DNA of 64,000 nucleotides from Flavobacteriales bacterium (GTDB lineage Bacteria; Bacteroidota; Bacteroidia; Flavobacteriales_F; PHOS-HE28), in NCBI GenBank assembly GCA_016718655.1, contig JADKCV010000021.1:1-64000 (forward strand), in the 5' to 3' direction. Both the position numbers and the translations under genes were made by a program. The notes under the pieces were generated by a model. That model did not search any database and had not been told where the DNA came from. It saw only the letters and a list, made by a program, of their open reading frames with translations. Below, piece after piece: positions 21,800 to 31,032 of the stretch (its first letter is position 1; the number at the start of each line of letters is the position of its first letter).

Positions 21800-22411
21800 T
21801 CAGCTACCCGTCAGGTAGAGTGCCGCCCCTATCAACCAGGTCAACAGGAATGTGATATAGGCCAGACGTAAGGGAAGGTACTTGCGACGGGCGATGTAGC
21901 GGCCATGTGCATGGATCTCTTCCAGGATCGCTTCATGGGTGTGCGGCGGAGAGCGCATCACATGGTTCATCTGTCGCTTGAAAGCCGTGAGCGGCAATTG
22001 GTTGAATGTGCTGAAATGCAGAAGGTTGGGTAGCGGCCCCTGGCTACCGTCGTCGGGCATTTCCGTGAACCGGAGCGGGGTCTTGGGGATCGTGGACCAT
22101 GCGCAAAGGGCGATCGTCACCAACGAGCCGATGGCCAAGCTCCAATAGGTCAAGCTGGATGAGCCTGTCGGTCCATCCAAGGCCTTCACCAATGCGAATT
22201 GGAGCATCACGGCGGATAGTGTGAGGATGAGGTTGGCCTTCAGATCGCTCATCTGGCTCACCGCCATCAAGTTCACACGCGATTGGATCAACAGGTAGTC
22301 CCGGTGATCCGCCGTGTAGGGATCCACATCCTCATAGGAGCGTGTGGAGGTTGCCTGGAGGGGACCAAGTATGGGCTCTGCTGGAGGTCGCTCCGGATCT
22401 TGTTGGGACAT
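21800..22411 (-). CDS. Pycsar-effector-like membrane protein (PycTM/DUF5706), no adjacent cyclase
   Basis: 203 residues. After an acidic N-terminus (about 45 residues) comes the family core HRDYLLIQSRVNLMAVSQ-MSDLKANLILTLSAV with membrane spans at about 58-78, 88-108 and 180-200, and a conserved helix AILEEIHAHGRYIARRKY before the last span. This is the layout of the membrane effector of Pycsar anti-phage systems, which responds to cCMP or cUMP made by a PycC cyclase and damages the membrane. No cyclase gene is near: neighbours are a helicase and a DUF1501 gene. Bacteroidota also carry lone copies of unknown role. The ATG is preceded at four bases by TATCTTTC and at 19 bases further by TTG, a good promoter. 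Confidence 0.75.
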   Translation of the reverse strand: MSQQDPERPPAEPILGPLQATSTRSYEDVDPYTADHRDYLLIQSRVNLMAVSQMSDLKANLILTLSAVMLQFALVKALDGPTGSSSLTYWSLAIGSLVTIALCAWSTIPKTPLRFTEMPDDGSQGPLPNLLHFSTFNQLPLTAFKRQMNHVMRSPPHTHEAILEEIHAHGRYIARRKYLPLRLAYITFLLTWLIGAALYLTGS

Positions 22412-22415
22412 GCCG

Positions 22416-22423
22416 GAAAGATA
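22416..22423 (-). promoter_or_regulatory. -7 box four bases before the PycTM-like gene
   Basis: Minus strand: TTG-N19-TATCTTTC-CGGC-ATG. This is the only one of the six equally spaced boxes for which I also see a -33-like TTG at the expected distance. Confidence 0.5.
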
Positions 22424-22441
22424 ACTTGGGAGCGGTGCGGC

Positions 22442-24022
22442 TCAACGCACCTTCAACAGGTTCCTCACCTGCTGGGTGCCTTCGTTCTGCAAGCGCGCGT
22501 AGTAGATCCCTGCGGGTCGATCGCCCAGGTCCACGTCCACGGTATACGTACCTGCGGGAGTGGGTTGGTTCACCACGGTACTGACCAACCTGCCTTGTTC
22601 ATCGAACACCTGGATCATCAAGCGACCACCACTGCTGGTATAGCTCAGTGTGGTACGATCCGTGAAAGGGTTGGGGTAGGCGCTCATCACGTTGGTGCCG
22701 GCTCCCTGATTGATGGCATGCACACCAGCGCTCAAGCAACCCGCGGGATCCACCAGGTTGAGGGGTTGGTAGTTGTCCAGTAGGATCGCGTCGATGTCCT
22801 GATCCGAAAGGCAGAACCAGTCCTTCAACACACTGGCATAGACCGACCGGAAATCGTATTGCATGGCCAGATTGGTCTGGAAGTTGGCATTGGCCGGGAT
22901 GTTGGGGTTGGTACCCATCATGCCGCTGATCACCGGGGTCCCGAAAAGGAACATCGGCTGCGCACTGCCATGGTCGGTACCCAGGGATGCATTGTCCACG
23001 ATGCGGCGACCGAACTCACTGAACGTCATCCCCAGCACACGATCCTCCAACCCCAGTTGCGCAAGGTCGTCCTGGAATGCACGGATGGACTCGCTCAGGC
23101 CTTGCAACAAACCGGCATGGGTGCCCATCGTATGATCATCGGCCACCACCTGTTGTGCATGCGTGTCGAACCCATCGATGCTCACCCAGTAGATCTTGGT
23201 CTTCAAGCCACCGCAGATCAATTGTGCCACGATGCGCAAGGCAGCGCCGAGTTCCGCGCCCGGATCGTTCTCCCCTGGATACTGGTCGCTGTGGGTGCAC
23301 CCGGATGCGGCAGCCGCTTGGATCACGTCGCCATACAGATCCGTCTGCCGCTGCACCTGTCTTACGAAGTCCAACTTTCCTCCGCTGCATGATGCGCTGA
23401 CGGGGTCGTTGTAGATATTGCCCGTGAGGTTGAGCGGGTCGTCCGTACCGTAGATGGCAGTGCCCATGCTCACTCCTTGGAACTGCAATCCTGGGCCTAT
23501 GGGACCACCGATCCGGATCGCAAGTGGGTCAGGCATGTCCACGTTGGGATACCCAGCAGGGAAGTTGGGATACTCCATGTTCAGGTAACGACCGGTCCAT
23601 CCTGAACTCAGCACCTGATCGGAGTTGGCCCCGGTCTCCATGATATCAGTGGCCCTGAAGTGCGAGAAGTTCGGGTCGGGATAGCTCACCCCTTGCACGA
23701 TGGCGAGTTTACCATCCTCCCAGAGATCGCGCAAGCCGCCCAAGGAGGGATGCAGGCCTGTGTTGGGCAGGCCGGTCAAGGGCAGTACCTGTGAAGGGGG
23801 GATGAGCACGTTCGGACGTTTGACCGCCAGAGTGGTGTATTGATCCAGCGGGATGACAGTGTTCAAACCATCATTACCACCATACAACTGGACGATCACC
23901 AACACGCGATCCTCGGTCACATCACTGAGCAAGGGGGCGAGCAATGGGCTGCTCGAGCCGCGCACGGTTAGCCCACCGATGGTGGCCACTGCGGAAGAGC
24001 GGAGGAAGTTCCTTCTGTTCAT
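22442..24022 (-). CDS. DUF1501-family secreted protein with T9SS sorting domain
   Basis: 526 residues. It begins MNRRNFLRSSAVATIGGL, a short signal with a twin-arginine-like RR, followed by the sulfatase-related DUF1501 domain (VQLYGGNDGLNTVIPLD, FSHFRATDIMETG, YWVSIDGFDTHAQQV, GMTFSEFGRRIVDN, GTDHGSAQPMFLFG). The last 85 residues are a T9SS sorting domain (SAYPNPFTDRTTLSY ... PAGIYYARLQNEG). DUF1501 proteins fold like alkaline phosphatases; the substrate is unknown. The gene starts 19 bases after the stop of the DUF1800 gene, its usual partner, so the two form one operon and probably act together in the envelope. Confidence 0.9.
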   Translation of the reverse strand: MNRRNFLRSSAVATIGGLTVRGSSSPLLAPLLSDVTEDRVLVIVQLYGGNDGLNTVIPLDQYTTLAVKRPNVLIPPSQVLPLTGLPNTGLHPSLGGLRDLWEDGKLAIVQGVSYPDPNFSHFRATDIMETGANSDQVLSSGWTGRYLNMEYPNFPAGYPNVDMPDPLAIRIGGPIGPGLQFQGVSMGTAIYGTDDPLNLTGNIYNDPVSASCSGGKLDFVRQVQRQTDLYGDVIQAAAASGCTHSDQYPGENDPGAELGAALRIVAQLICGGLKTKIYWVSIDGFDTHAQQVVADDHTMGTHAGLLQGLSESIRAFQDDLAQLGLEDRVLGMTFSEFGRRIVDNASLGTDHGSAQPMFLFGTPVISGMMGTNPNIPANANFQTNLAMQYDFRSVYASVLKDWFCLSDQDIDAILLDNYQPLNLVDPAGCLSAGVHAINQGAGTNVMSAYPNPFTDRTTLSYTSSGGRLMIQVFDEQGRLVSTVVNQPTPAGTYTVDVDLGDRPAGIYYARLQNEGTQQVRNLLKVR

Positions 24023-24041
24023 GGGAGTGGTGTGCTATGGA

Positions 24042-25712
24042 TCAGTGGATCTGGGTCTCTGCCGCTTGGGCCATGTCCAGGAAGAGCCAGAGCAGCAGGT
24101 TCGGCACAAGCTGCGCTGTCATGTTCGTGGTGTTGGGGTCGTTCATATAGATCTCGTAGGCATCGCTCCAATAGACATCGCTCTGCTGTCCCAAGAGGAG
24201 GTAGTTCGTCTTGAGCTGGGCGCGTACGGTCTGGGAGATGGGCACCGCCATGAGCAGGTCAGCTGCATCGGCCACCACCGCATTGGGGTTCATAGGGTCA
24301 CTGAAGCCAGCCACCAGTGCAAGGAGGTCCACTTTGAACTCCAGGTCGCGACTGGGCACATGGTAGAGGTTGGCCGATGTGGCGAAGCCGGTGTAGATGA
24401 TACCGAGCATCGCATTGTTACGGGCCGGGTAGGTGGCGGAATCCAACCACGTATTGTCGTAAGTAGGGAACTGGTAGTACGCCGGCCATCCCGCCACATT
24501 GGGTGGTGCCAGGATCTCTTGACCGGTATAGGCGGTGAGGTAGTAGACGTCCCGCCAGAACAGATACTGGGCTTGGAACTGCGCGGGTGTGGGCCGCGGC
24601 ATCTCCAGTTTGCGCAAAGCGCCGATCACCAGGTCCACCGGGCTCATGACCATGCAGGCACGTATCTCCGGGCTGAAGAAGTGCTCGCTGGTCAGCAGCG
24701 CGCGCATGACCAGTCGTAGCTGGTCAGGAGCTCCCTGATTGAGTCGGAAGATCTCGGCCAAGGGTTCGATCACCCCGGTTTCAATGGCAGCATCGATCTC
24801 CCCGTGTACGAAGAAGCGATAGATCTCACGACAAATGAACTTCGAGACCTCCTCCTTGGTGTAGATCATATCCAGCAATGCGTTCAACTCGGCCGGGCCC
24901 GCTGCCGCGCCACTCTGACCGGTGATCACCGTGTTGTTGAAGAAGGCGCTGAACTGTTTGTTGGCCGTTTCATGCTGGCTCGGGCGGAAGGCCACGAACG
25001 GCAGCACGATCTCCCCGATCTGGTCCTGCTCGAAAACCGACCATCCTGTCAGCACCCGCGCAGCCGCTTGAACATCCTCCTCCGTATAACCACTGCCTTC
25101 GCCAAGGGTGAACAGCTCCATCAATTCCCGCGCATAGTTCTCGTCCGGGGCATTGGCCGTGTTCAGGTATCCGTTCAGGAAGACCAACATCGAGCCACTT
25201 GTCGTCACATCGTACATGAAGCTCCGATGGTTGCCCAAGCATTGATCCCGGAGGAGCTGGTCGTATTGGTAGCTCAATCGAGGATTGAAGATACTGAACA
25301 CCTGTGAGGGCATCTGGTTGTACCAGAAGAGCACCATCTTCTCCCGTATCGTCCGTTCCTGCTCCACCATCAACCCGGTCCGCCACCACACGTAGCTCCC
25401 GATCCTCGCTGCGGTCAGATCGGTCAGCTCCTCGTCGTTCGCGCCATATCGTACCGTATCCACCCAGGTGCTTCCGAAGGGTACCAGCGGGTCCAACGCA
25501 TCGGGGTCGGGAGCATTGTCAGGCCCACCCGTATAGGCTTTGATCGGCGGCGTGGTATCGTTCACCACGTTCAACAAGGCATCGATCACTTGATCGAGGG
25601 ACTGGCCTTCGAAATGGACAAGGTCCGCTCGCGTGACACCGAACAATGTCCGGCGCAACAGGTGCTTCATCTCCTCGCGACCGAAGGGTCCGGTGTAGGC
25701 TTGGATCGGCAT
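24042..25712 (-). CDS. DUF1800-family protein
   Basis: 556 residues. Family motifs: FGREEMKHLLRRTLFGVTRADL at the N-terminus, KMVLFWYNQMPSQV, NYARELMELFTLGEGSGYTEEDV, AARVLTGWSVF and APPNVAGWPAYYQFP. There is no clear signal peptide, unlike its partner DUF1501, and no sorting domain. DUF1800/DUF1501 pairs occur across Bacteroidota, Planctomycetes and Proteobacteria; the biochemical role has not been settled. First gene of the two-gene operon; an intergenic block of 287 bases separates it from the divergent repeat protein at 26000, and a weak AACTTTAG lies about 40 bases upstream. Confidence 0.92.
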   Translation of the reverse strand: MPIQAYTGPFGREEMKHLLRRTLFGVTRADLVHFEGQSLDQVIDALLNVVNDTTPPIKAYTGGPDNAPDPDALDPLVPFGSTWVDTVRYGANDEELTDLTAARIGSYVWWRTGLMVEQERTIREKMVLFWYNQMPSQVFSIFNPRLSYQYDQLLRDQCLGNHRSFMYDVTTSGSMLVFLNGYLNTANAPDENYARELMELFTLGEGSGYTEEDVQAAARVLTGWSVFEQDQIGEIVLPFVAFRPSQHETANKQFSAFFNNTVITGQSGAAAGPAELNALLDMIYTKEEVSKFICREIYRFFVHGEIDAAIETGVIEPLAEIFRLNQGAPDQLRLVMRALLTSEHFFSPEIRACMVMSPVDLVIGALRKLEMPRPTPAQFQAQYLFWRDVYYLTAYTGQEILAPPNVAGWPAYYQFPTYDNTWLDSATYPARNNAMLGIIYTGFATSANLYHVPSRDLEFKVDLLALVAGFSDPMNPNAVVADAADLLMAVPISQTVRAQLKTNYLLLGQQSDVYWSDAYEIYMNDPNTTNMTAQLVPNLLLWLFLDMAQAAETQIH

Positions 25713-25999
25713 GATGGGTGGTTTCGTTGTCGTTGGACGGAGGGTGGGACCTAAAGTTCGATCGGTCTATTGGCCACGGGTGTGGAATTAGCCGACCGAT
25801 ACCTCTTGAAGGATGGATGCGTCGGGTTCATCGACAGGTGCGTTCAGGTCCCGAAGTTGGCACATCCCGTGCCAACTCGGTGTAACCCCAACGTGAACTC
25901 TATGAACACAGTGTTCGTTACTATTTCGTGCGGAAATGTGGATGCCGGGCGATACTTGAGCAACCTTGCATCGCTCTCCCGTCTTTCCTCTGTACCCTC

Positions 26000-28090
26000 A
26001 TGGCTAATTACAGTTCGCCCCGGCTATTCACGCACCTACGGCTGAGCGCGTTGACCATGGTCATCGCCGTTCCGTTGATCACGTTTTCGGCACCACCCAA
26101 TGATCGTTGCGACCATGTGTTGCCCCGAGCGTTGCCCATGGGAGGTTCACTGTTCTTCACCGGGGATAACACGGGGGCTACCAATACGGACGATGCCGTC
26201 CAAGGGACAGAGGTCGCGGACTCCGGTCTACCGACGGTGTGGCATGCGTTCACCGTGGCCAGTTGTTCGAAGGTCACCATCGCCTATTGCGGCACGGATC
26301 CGGTGTTCACCAGTCATTGGAACCTGCTCGGGCAAGGCTGTCCGGCCACCTCGTTCATCGCGGCCACCGGAACGGATGATGCCATCTGCGGCGATGGGAA
26401 CAGGACGCTGGTGTTCGATGGTCTTCAACCCGGTACCTATTACATCCCGGTGTTATCGGAGGTGTTCGGAACAGCTAATGGTCCTTACCAGCTCACGGTG
26501 AGCGCCAAGGTGTGCTCGGGAGGCGTGCCTCCCAATGACCGCTGCTCCGATGTTGCACCTGTGCCCATTCCCATCGGGGGGGATCATACGTTCATCGGAG
26601 ATAACACGGGAGCTACGTTCACCAATGATGGTGCGGTGGGTACGATCATCGGGTCATCGGCGGTACCGACGGTCTGGCATGCGTTCGTATTGGACCATTG
26701 CGCCTCGATCGTGGTGGATTTCTGCGGTACGATGAATGCTCAATCCAATTATTGGAACCTGCTGGCGATCGGATGTCCAGCCGGCCTGACCATCAACCCC
26801 ACACAGGTCCTCGACGACGAATGTGGCAATGGCAATCGCTCCATGTTCTATGCATCCTTGGATCCTGGCGTATACCATCTCCCGGTGCTCTATGATCCGT
26901 TCTCGGGCGCTGAGGGTCCTTATCAGGTGCGCGTCCGAACGGGCGTATGCCTTGGCGGAACCCCTCCCAACGACCTGTGCTCAACGGTGCAGCCCAAGGC
27001 GCTTGCACAGGGCGTTCCGGCGCGGTTCGTTGGCGATAATCGTGGCGCCACCACCACGGACGATGGTCCACCCGGATCCCTCATCGGCGACTCCGGCCTC
27101 GGCACGGTCTGGCATGCATTCTCCATTGATCGCTGCTCCCGGATCACGGTCGACTACTGCGGTACGGAAGAAGGGTTCTCCAATTACTGGGACCTCTTGG
27201 TGACCGCGTGCGATGCCGTCTCCACGATCAGTCCGGTCACATACTCCGATGTGGATTGCAGCAACGGGCGCCGTACGCTTTACTTCGGTGATCTGACCGC
27301 AGGGACCTACTACCTGCCCGTGCTACTCGATGCGTTCAGTGGATCCTCCGGTCGCTATGCGATCTCCGTATTGGCCATGAACTGCACGGATGAGGGGCCG
27401 CCGAACGATCGGTGTGATGCCGTTGAGGTGTTACCGCTCACGGAACTGCCAGTACTCTTCGTAGGCAACAACACCGGTGCCACGGTGGAGGGTGACGGTG
27501 AGCCAGGTGGCTTATTGGATACGAGTGGCCTTCCGACCGTCTGGCATGCGTTCTCCACATCGTCCTGTCAGGACGTCCGTGTCGCGTATTGCGGGACCGA
27601 GCCGGTATTGTCCAACTATTGGGACTTGTTGTTCACATCCTGTCCGGCAGGCGATCCCGTGTTCCCAGTGGATGTGAACGATGCGCTCTGCTCGTTCGGT
27701 GAACGGACCCTGTTCTTCAACGCACTGCCTGCGGGCACCTACTACCTGCCGGTACTGCTCGATGAGTTCTCTCAGAGCATAGGACCTTATGGCATCACGG
27801 TCACTGGAACAGCATGTGAGCTTCCCACGGGTGTGCAGGTCGTGACCAGCATAGGACTCGGGTTGGTGCCTGTACCGGCCAATGACGTGATCCATGTGAA
27901 AGGCCTTGCAAGCGGTGCATACCAGCTTCGGTTGCTCGATCTTTCAGGTCGCATGTTGCGCACTTGGCAAGGGACACATGGCGGCGGATCCTTGACGATC
28001 GCGGTGTCGGATCTACCTGCGGGACACCACGTGCTGTGGGTGGACCAAGGCGATACGCACCGAGCGCTCCGGATGTCCATCGTTCGCTGA
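26000..28090 (+). CDS. Secreted protein of four tandem 140-residue cysteine modules plus T9SS sorting domain
   Basis: 696 residues. A signal peptide (LSALTMVIAVPLITFSA) is followed by four repeats of about 143 residues, each opening PPNDRC, with GDNTGAT, then PTVWHAF or GTVWHAF, VxYCGT, SNYWxLL, a GNGNR/GERTL turn and AGTYYLPVL...GPY, ending in a cysteine (VCSGG, VCLGG, NCTDE, ACELP). The C-terminus is a T9SS sorting domain (LVPVPANDVIHVKGL ... PAGHHVLWV). The modules resemble pre-peptidase C-terminal-like beta-sandwiches, and the spacing of six cysteines per unit implies internal disulfides. Function is unknown; surface binding is plausible. I chose the ATG at 26000 over 25928 and over 26057 (MVIAV). 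It is divergent from the DUF1800 operon. Confidence 0.8.
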   Translation: MANYSSPRLFTHLRLSALTMVIAVPLITFSAPPNDRCDHVLPRALPMGGSLFFTGDNTGATNTDDAVQGTEVADSGLPTVWHAFTVASCSKVTIAYCGTDPVFTSHWNLLGQGCPATSFIAATGTDDAICGDGNRTLVFDGLQPGTYYIPVLSEVFGTANGPYQLTVSAKVCSGGVPPNDRCSDVAPVPIPIGGDHTFIGDNTGATFTNDGAVGTIIGSSAVPTVWHAFVLDHCASIVVDFCGTMNAQSNYWNLLAIGCPAGLTINPTQVLDDECGNGNRSMFYASLDPGVYHLPVLYDPFSGAEGPYQVRVRTGVCLGGTPPNDLCSTVQPKALAQGVPARFVGDNRGATTTDDGPPGSLIGDSGLGTVWHAFSIDRCSRITVDYCGTEEGFSNYWDLLVTACDAVSTISPVTYSDVDCSNGRRTLYFGDLTAGTYYLPVLLDAFSGSSGRYAISVLAMNCTDEGPPNDRCDAVEVLPLTELPVLFVGNNTGATVEGDGEPGGLLDTSGLPTVWHAFSTSSCQDVRVAYCGTEPVLSNYWDLLFTSCPAGDPVFPVDVNDALCSFGERTLFFNALPAGTYYLPVLLDEFSQSIGPYGITVTGTACELPTGVQVVTSIGLGLVPVPANDVIHVKGLASGAYQLRLLDLSGRMLRTWQGTHGGGSLTIAVSDLPAGHHVLWVDQGDTHRALRMSIVR

Positions 28091-28133
28091 GCAGCTACAT
28101 CCTGGTTACCTTCGGAGCCTTGTACACGTGCAC

Positions 28134-28895
28134 ATGAAGATCGTTTCTTTCAATGTGAATGGCATACGGGCCGCGGTAGGTAAGGGCTTGGTCCCGGCGC
28201 TCCAAGCCCTTGATGCGGATGTGTTCGGTTTTCAAGAGACGAAGGCCACCCCGGAACAAGTGGTTGAGGCATTGGCCGGTTTGAGCGGATATCAAGTGCA
28301 TGCTTATGGTGCCCAGAAGGCCGGGTATAGTGGTACGGCCATTGTGAGCAGGATCGCACCGGAACGGGTGGAGTATGGTATCGGCATGCCTGGCCACGAC
28401 GACGAAGGAAGGGTGGTCACCGCTTGGTTCAAGGAGGCCATAGTGGTCACGGTTTATACCCCGAACAGCGGTGAAGGCCTCAAGCGTTTGCCGTACAGGG
28501 GGGAATGGGATGCTGCGTTCCGCTCGTACGCATCCGGACTGCTGAAGCACGGGAGGCCTGTTGTGCTTTGTGGGGACTTGAACGTCGCGCATCAGCACAT
28601 CGATATCGCCCGGCCCAAGGCCAACTACAACAAGACCGCCGGGTTCACCCAACAGGAGATCGATGGCATGGATGCCTTGCTCGCGGCGGGCTTCGTGGAT
28701 TCGTTCCGTTCATTGAACCCGGATACGATCAAGTACAGTTGGTGGAGCTTCAGAGGTGGCGCGCGTTCCAAGAACATCGGCTGGCGGATCGACTATGCCC
28801 TTGTTTCAAAGGCACACCTCTCCAAACTGAAGGAGGCGTTCATCCTGAACGAGGTGATGGGTAGCGATCATTGCCCGGTGGGCATCACATGGTGA
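28134..28895 (+). CDS. xth: Exodeoxyribonuclease III
   Basis: 253 residues, the usual length. Endonuclease/exonuclease/phosphatase family motifs are complete: MKIVSFNVNGIRAA, FGFQETKA (metal-binding Glu), VVTVYTPNSG, VLCGDLNVAHQHIDI (Asp, Asn), SWWSFRGGARSKNIGWRIDYALVS and the catalytic MGSDHCPVGI. It acts as an AP endonuclease and 3'-5' exonuclease in base-excision repair in the cytoplasm. ATG 28134 is the family start; a GTG six bases upstream is in frame. TTACCTTCGG about 25 bases upstream may be the -7 region. It lies 43 bases after the T9SS repeat gene and is convergent with the LytTR gene. Confidence 0.95.
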   Translation: MKIVSFNVNGIRAAVGKGLVPALQALDADVFGFQETKATPEQVVEALAGLSGYQVHAYGAQKAGYSGTAIVSRIAPERVEYGIGMPGHDDEGRVVTAWFKEAIVVTVYTPNSGEGLKRLPYRGEWDAAFRSYASGLLKHGRPVVLCGDLNVAHQHIDIARPKANYNKTAGFTQQEIDGMDALLAAGFVDSFRSLNPDTIKYSWWSFRGGARSKNIGWRIDYALVSKAHLSKLKEAFILNEVMGSDHCPVGITW

Positions 28896-28964
28896 CAGGG
28901 GGATCCTCACACCTGTCATTCAGGTTGGCGCTCCCCGACCCACCGGTTCAGACCATCCGAAGCT

Positions 28965-29693
28965 TCAAAGGCTCAATAATTCCTTGAAGCGTGCTGCTTG
29001 CCGGCGGCTGACCTCGATGGTCTCGGGCTGACCGTCCTTGCCGTGGTGTTTCAACTTCACCATCAGTCCGCCGCTGAACCAGGGTTCGATGCTTTCCACC
29101 CAGCGCAGGTTGATGATGTGTTTGCGGTTGGCACGGAAGAAGACCAACGGGTCCAGCTTCTCCTCCAACTTGTTCAAGCTGCGCAGGACCAACGGTTTCT
29201 GATCGTTGAAGCGCACCCGCACATAGTTGCCCTCGCTCTCGAAGGAGCGGACGTCCTTGAGCGTCACGAACCAGCACTTTTCCCCGTCCTTCAGGAAGAT
29301 CTGGTCCGTTTCGCGCAGGAGTTCACGCTGCGGGCCATCCTGCGCATGGAACTCTTGCAATTTCGCGACCGCTCCGGCCAGCCGTTGAGGATCGATGGGC
29401 TTCAACAGATAGTCCAACGCGTTCACCGAGAAGGCCTTCAAGGCATGTTCATCATAGGCGGTCACGAAGATCACCTGCGGCGATTGATCCAAGGCTTCCA
29501 GTAACTCGAATCCGCTGCGTCCGGGCATATTGATGTCCAGGAAGACCAGGTCCGGTTGTTTCTCTGCAATGAGCGCCTCGGCCTCGTCGGCATTGGCCGC
29601 CTCGCCTACGATGGTGATGTGCTCATGCACGGCCAGGAGCGAGATGAGTTCCTTCCGCGCCAGTCGCTCGTCATCGATGATCAGGGCTTTCAT
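28965..29693 (-). CDS. LytTR-family response regulator
   Basis: 242 residues. The receiver (1-120) has the DD pair in LIIDDERLARKEL, the phosphorylation site D53 in FLDINMPGRSG, T in FVTAYDEHAL and K in YLLKPID. The LytTR DNA-binding domain (about 140-240) shows DQIFLKDGEKCWFV, VRSFESEGNYVRVRF, LNKLEEKL and FFRANRKHIINLRWV. It is the output partner of the LytS-type kinase whose stop is 29 bases upstream. Targets are unknown; LytTR sites are imperfect direct repeats, which I did not find with confidence near the operon. Confidence 0.93.
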   Translation of the reverse strand: MKALIIDDERLARKELISLLAVHEHITIVGEAANADEAEALIAEKQPDLVFLDINMPGRSGFELLEALDQSPQVIFVTAYDEHALKAFSVNALDYLLKPIDPQRLAGAVAKLQEFHAQDGPQRELLRETDQIFLKDGEKCWFVTLKDVRSFESEGNYVRVRFNDQKPLVLRSLNKLEEKLDPLVFFRANRKHIINLRWVESIEPWFSGGLMVKLKHHGKDGQPETIEVSRRQAARFKELLSL

Positions 29694-29722
29694 GCTGTGA
29701 TGGGGTGTTGGTCCTGTGTGGT

Positions 29723-30829
29723 TCAGATGTTCGGTTCGTGCGGGTCGATCGAGGCCTTGTCGATGTTGAATGGTATGGTGACCTCCGTGACCACCATTCC
29801 ATCCTGTTCACGGATGTCCAGGTGGGCTTGTGGGCCATAGATCAGTTCCAGCCTACGACGCGTGTTGCGAAGGCCGATGCCGGATCCTTTTCCCCGACCC
29901 GGTTTGAAGCTGCCGCTGTTCCGAACGGTGATCACCATGCCGTTCAAACTGTGCGCGGCATCGATCTCCAACACACCACCCTGGGGCAGGTGGGCGATAC
30001 CATGGCGTACCGCGTTCTCCACCAGGGTCTGCAGGAGCATGGGAGGCACAGGGCTGCGTTCAAGCGAGGGTTCCACGGAGATCCGGGTGTTGAGCCGCTC
30101 TTCATACCGCATGGCCTCCAAGGCCAGGTAGGCCTTCACAATGTCGATCTCCTCACCCAAGGGTACCGTGCGGCGCTTCACGGTGGACATGGCGTTGCGT
30201 AGGATCGCGCTCAATTGCGTGATCGCTCGTTTGGCCTGGTCCGGATCCTCGTCGATCAGAGCGCGTATCCCGTTGAGCGCATTGAACATGAAGTGCGGGT
30301 TCATCTGTGCACGCAAGGTGTTCAACTGGTTCTCCCGGTTCGCCGTTTCCATGCGCAGGCTACGGATCTCCTCACGTCGGTTCTGGATGAAGTAGCAATA
30401 GGCCAGGTAGGAGATGGCCCAGATGATCAAGAGCAGCCCCCAATTGATCGTCCGGTTCACATGGGTCAGGAACGGCTCGGAAGAGAGTGGCTTGAATCCG
30501 GTCAGCAGCAGGTCATGCAGTGCCATCTCCAAGAGCGTGGCGAATATGGCAACCAGGCTGGCGTACAACGCCAGTCGAGGGAGAAGGTCGCCAATGTCGG
30601 TGTTCAACAGTCTTTTCTTCAGGATGATATACCGCAGGAGATGGCTTGCGGCCATCCCCGTGATGACCTCCATCAGGAGCAGCAGTTCGATGCCCGATTG
30701 CTGCCTGCCGTTCAGCGAGTTCCAGACATAGAACATGCCGACGTACATCGACCAGGTGAACACCTGCATCAGCCAATAGATCGGCCTGGGTCCGTTGAGG
30801 AACGGGGTATGCAGGAAGGAAAGGCGCAT
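29723..30829 (-). CDS. LytS/YehU-type sensor histidine kinase
   Basis: 368 residues. Four to five membrane spans in the first 160 residues (PIYWLMQVFTWSMYVGMFYVW, ELLLLMEVITGMAAS, LALYASLVAIFATLL, GLLLIIWAISYLAYC) lead into the His_kinase domain: LNTLRAQMNPHFMFNALNGI, in which the NPHF histidine is the phosphorylation site, and the ATPase (VENAVRHGIAHL, GKGSGIGLRNTRRRLELIYG). No extracellular sensor domain is visible, so the membrane part itself likely senses. First gene of a two-gene operon with the LytTR regulator; GTACATTCG about 15 bases upstream may be the -7 box. Confidence 0.92.
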   Translation of the reverse strand: MRLSFLHTPFLNGPRPIYWLMQVFTWSMYVGMFYVWNSLNGRQQSGIELLLLMEVITGMAASHLLRYIILKKRLLNTDIGDLLPRLALYASLVAIFATLLEMALHDLLLTGFKPLSSEPFLTHVNRTINWGLLLIIWAISYLAYCYFIQNRREEIRSLRMETANRENQLNTLRAQMNPHFMFNALNGIRALIDEDPDQAKRAITQLSAILRNAMSTVKRRTVPLGEEIDIVKAYLALEAMRYEERLNTRISVEPSLERSPVPPMLLQTLVENAVRHGIAHLPQGGVLEIDAAHSLNGMVITVRNSGSFKPGRGKGSGIGLRNTRRRLELIYGPQAHLDIREQDGMVVTEVTIPFNIDKASIDPHEPNI

Positions 30830-31032
30830 GGTCCGTGGTACTGCGAATGTACCCGGATGGCCGGTCGTTCATCGTGTACTTACACGAGCGGTGGCATGAA
30901 GAGGACGGCTGGTGTGCATCGACATGTATCGTACCAGTAAAGGATGAGCCAATGATCCTGTGGGATGGGTGCGTTACATGGGATCGGAACGAAAAGTGCT
31001 GCCAAGCGGTTGAAGTACCTTGCGGCACGCGT

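Noticed and set aside
25713..25999. Divergent intergenic block before the four-module T9SS protein
   Set aside because: The short frame from 25770 lacks any motif. Only weak -7-like boxes (GCAACCTTGC near 25962) are visible.
28892..28918. Inverted repeat TGACAGG/CCTGTCA after the exonuclease gene
   Set aside because: Only 7 bases with a 12-base loop, overlapping the stop codon; too weak to call a terminator.
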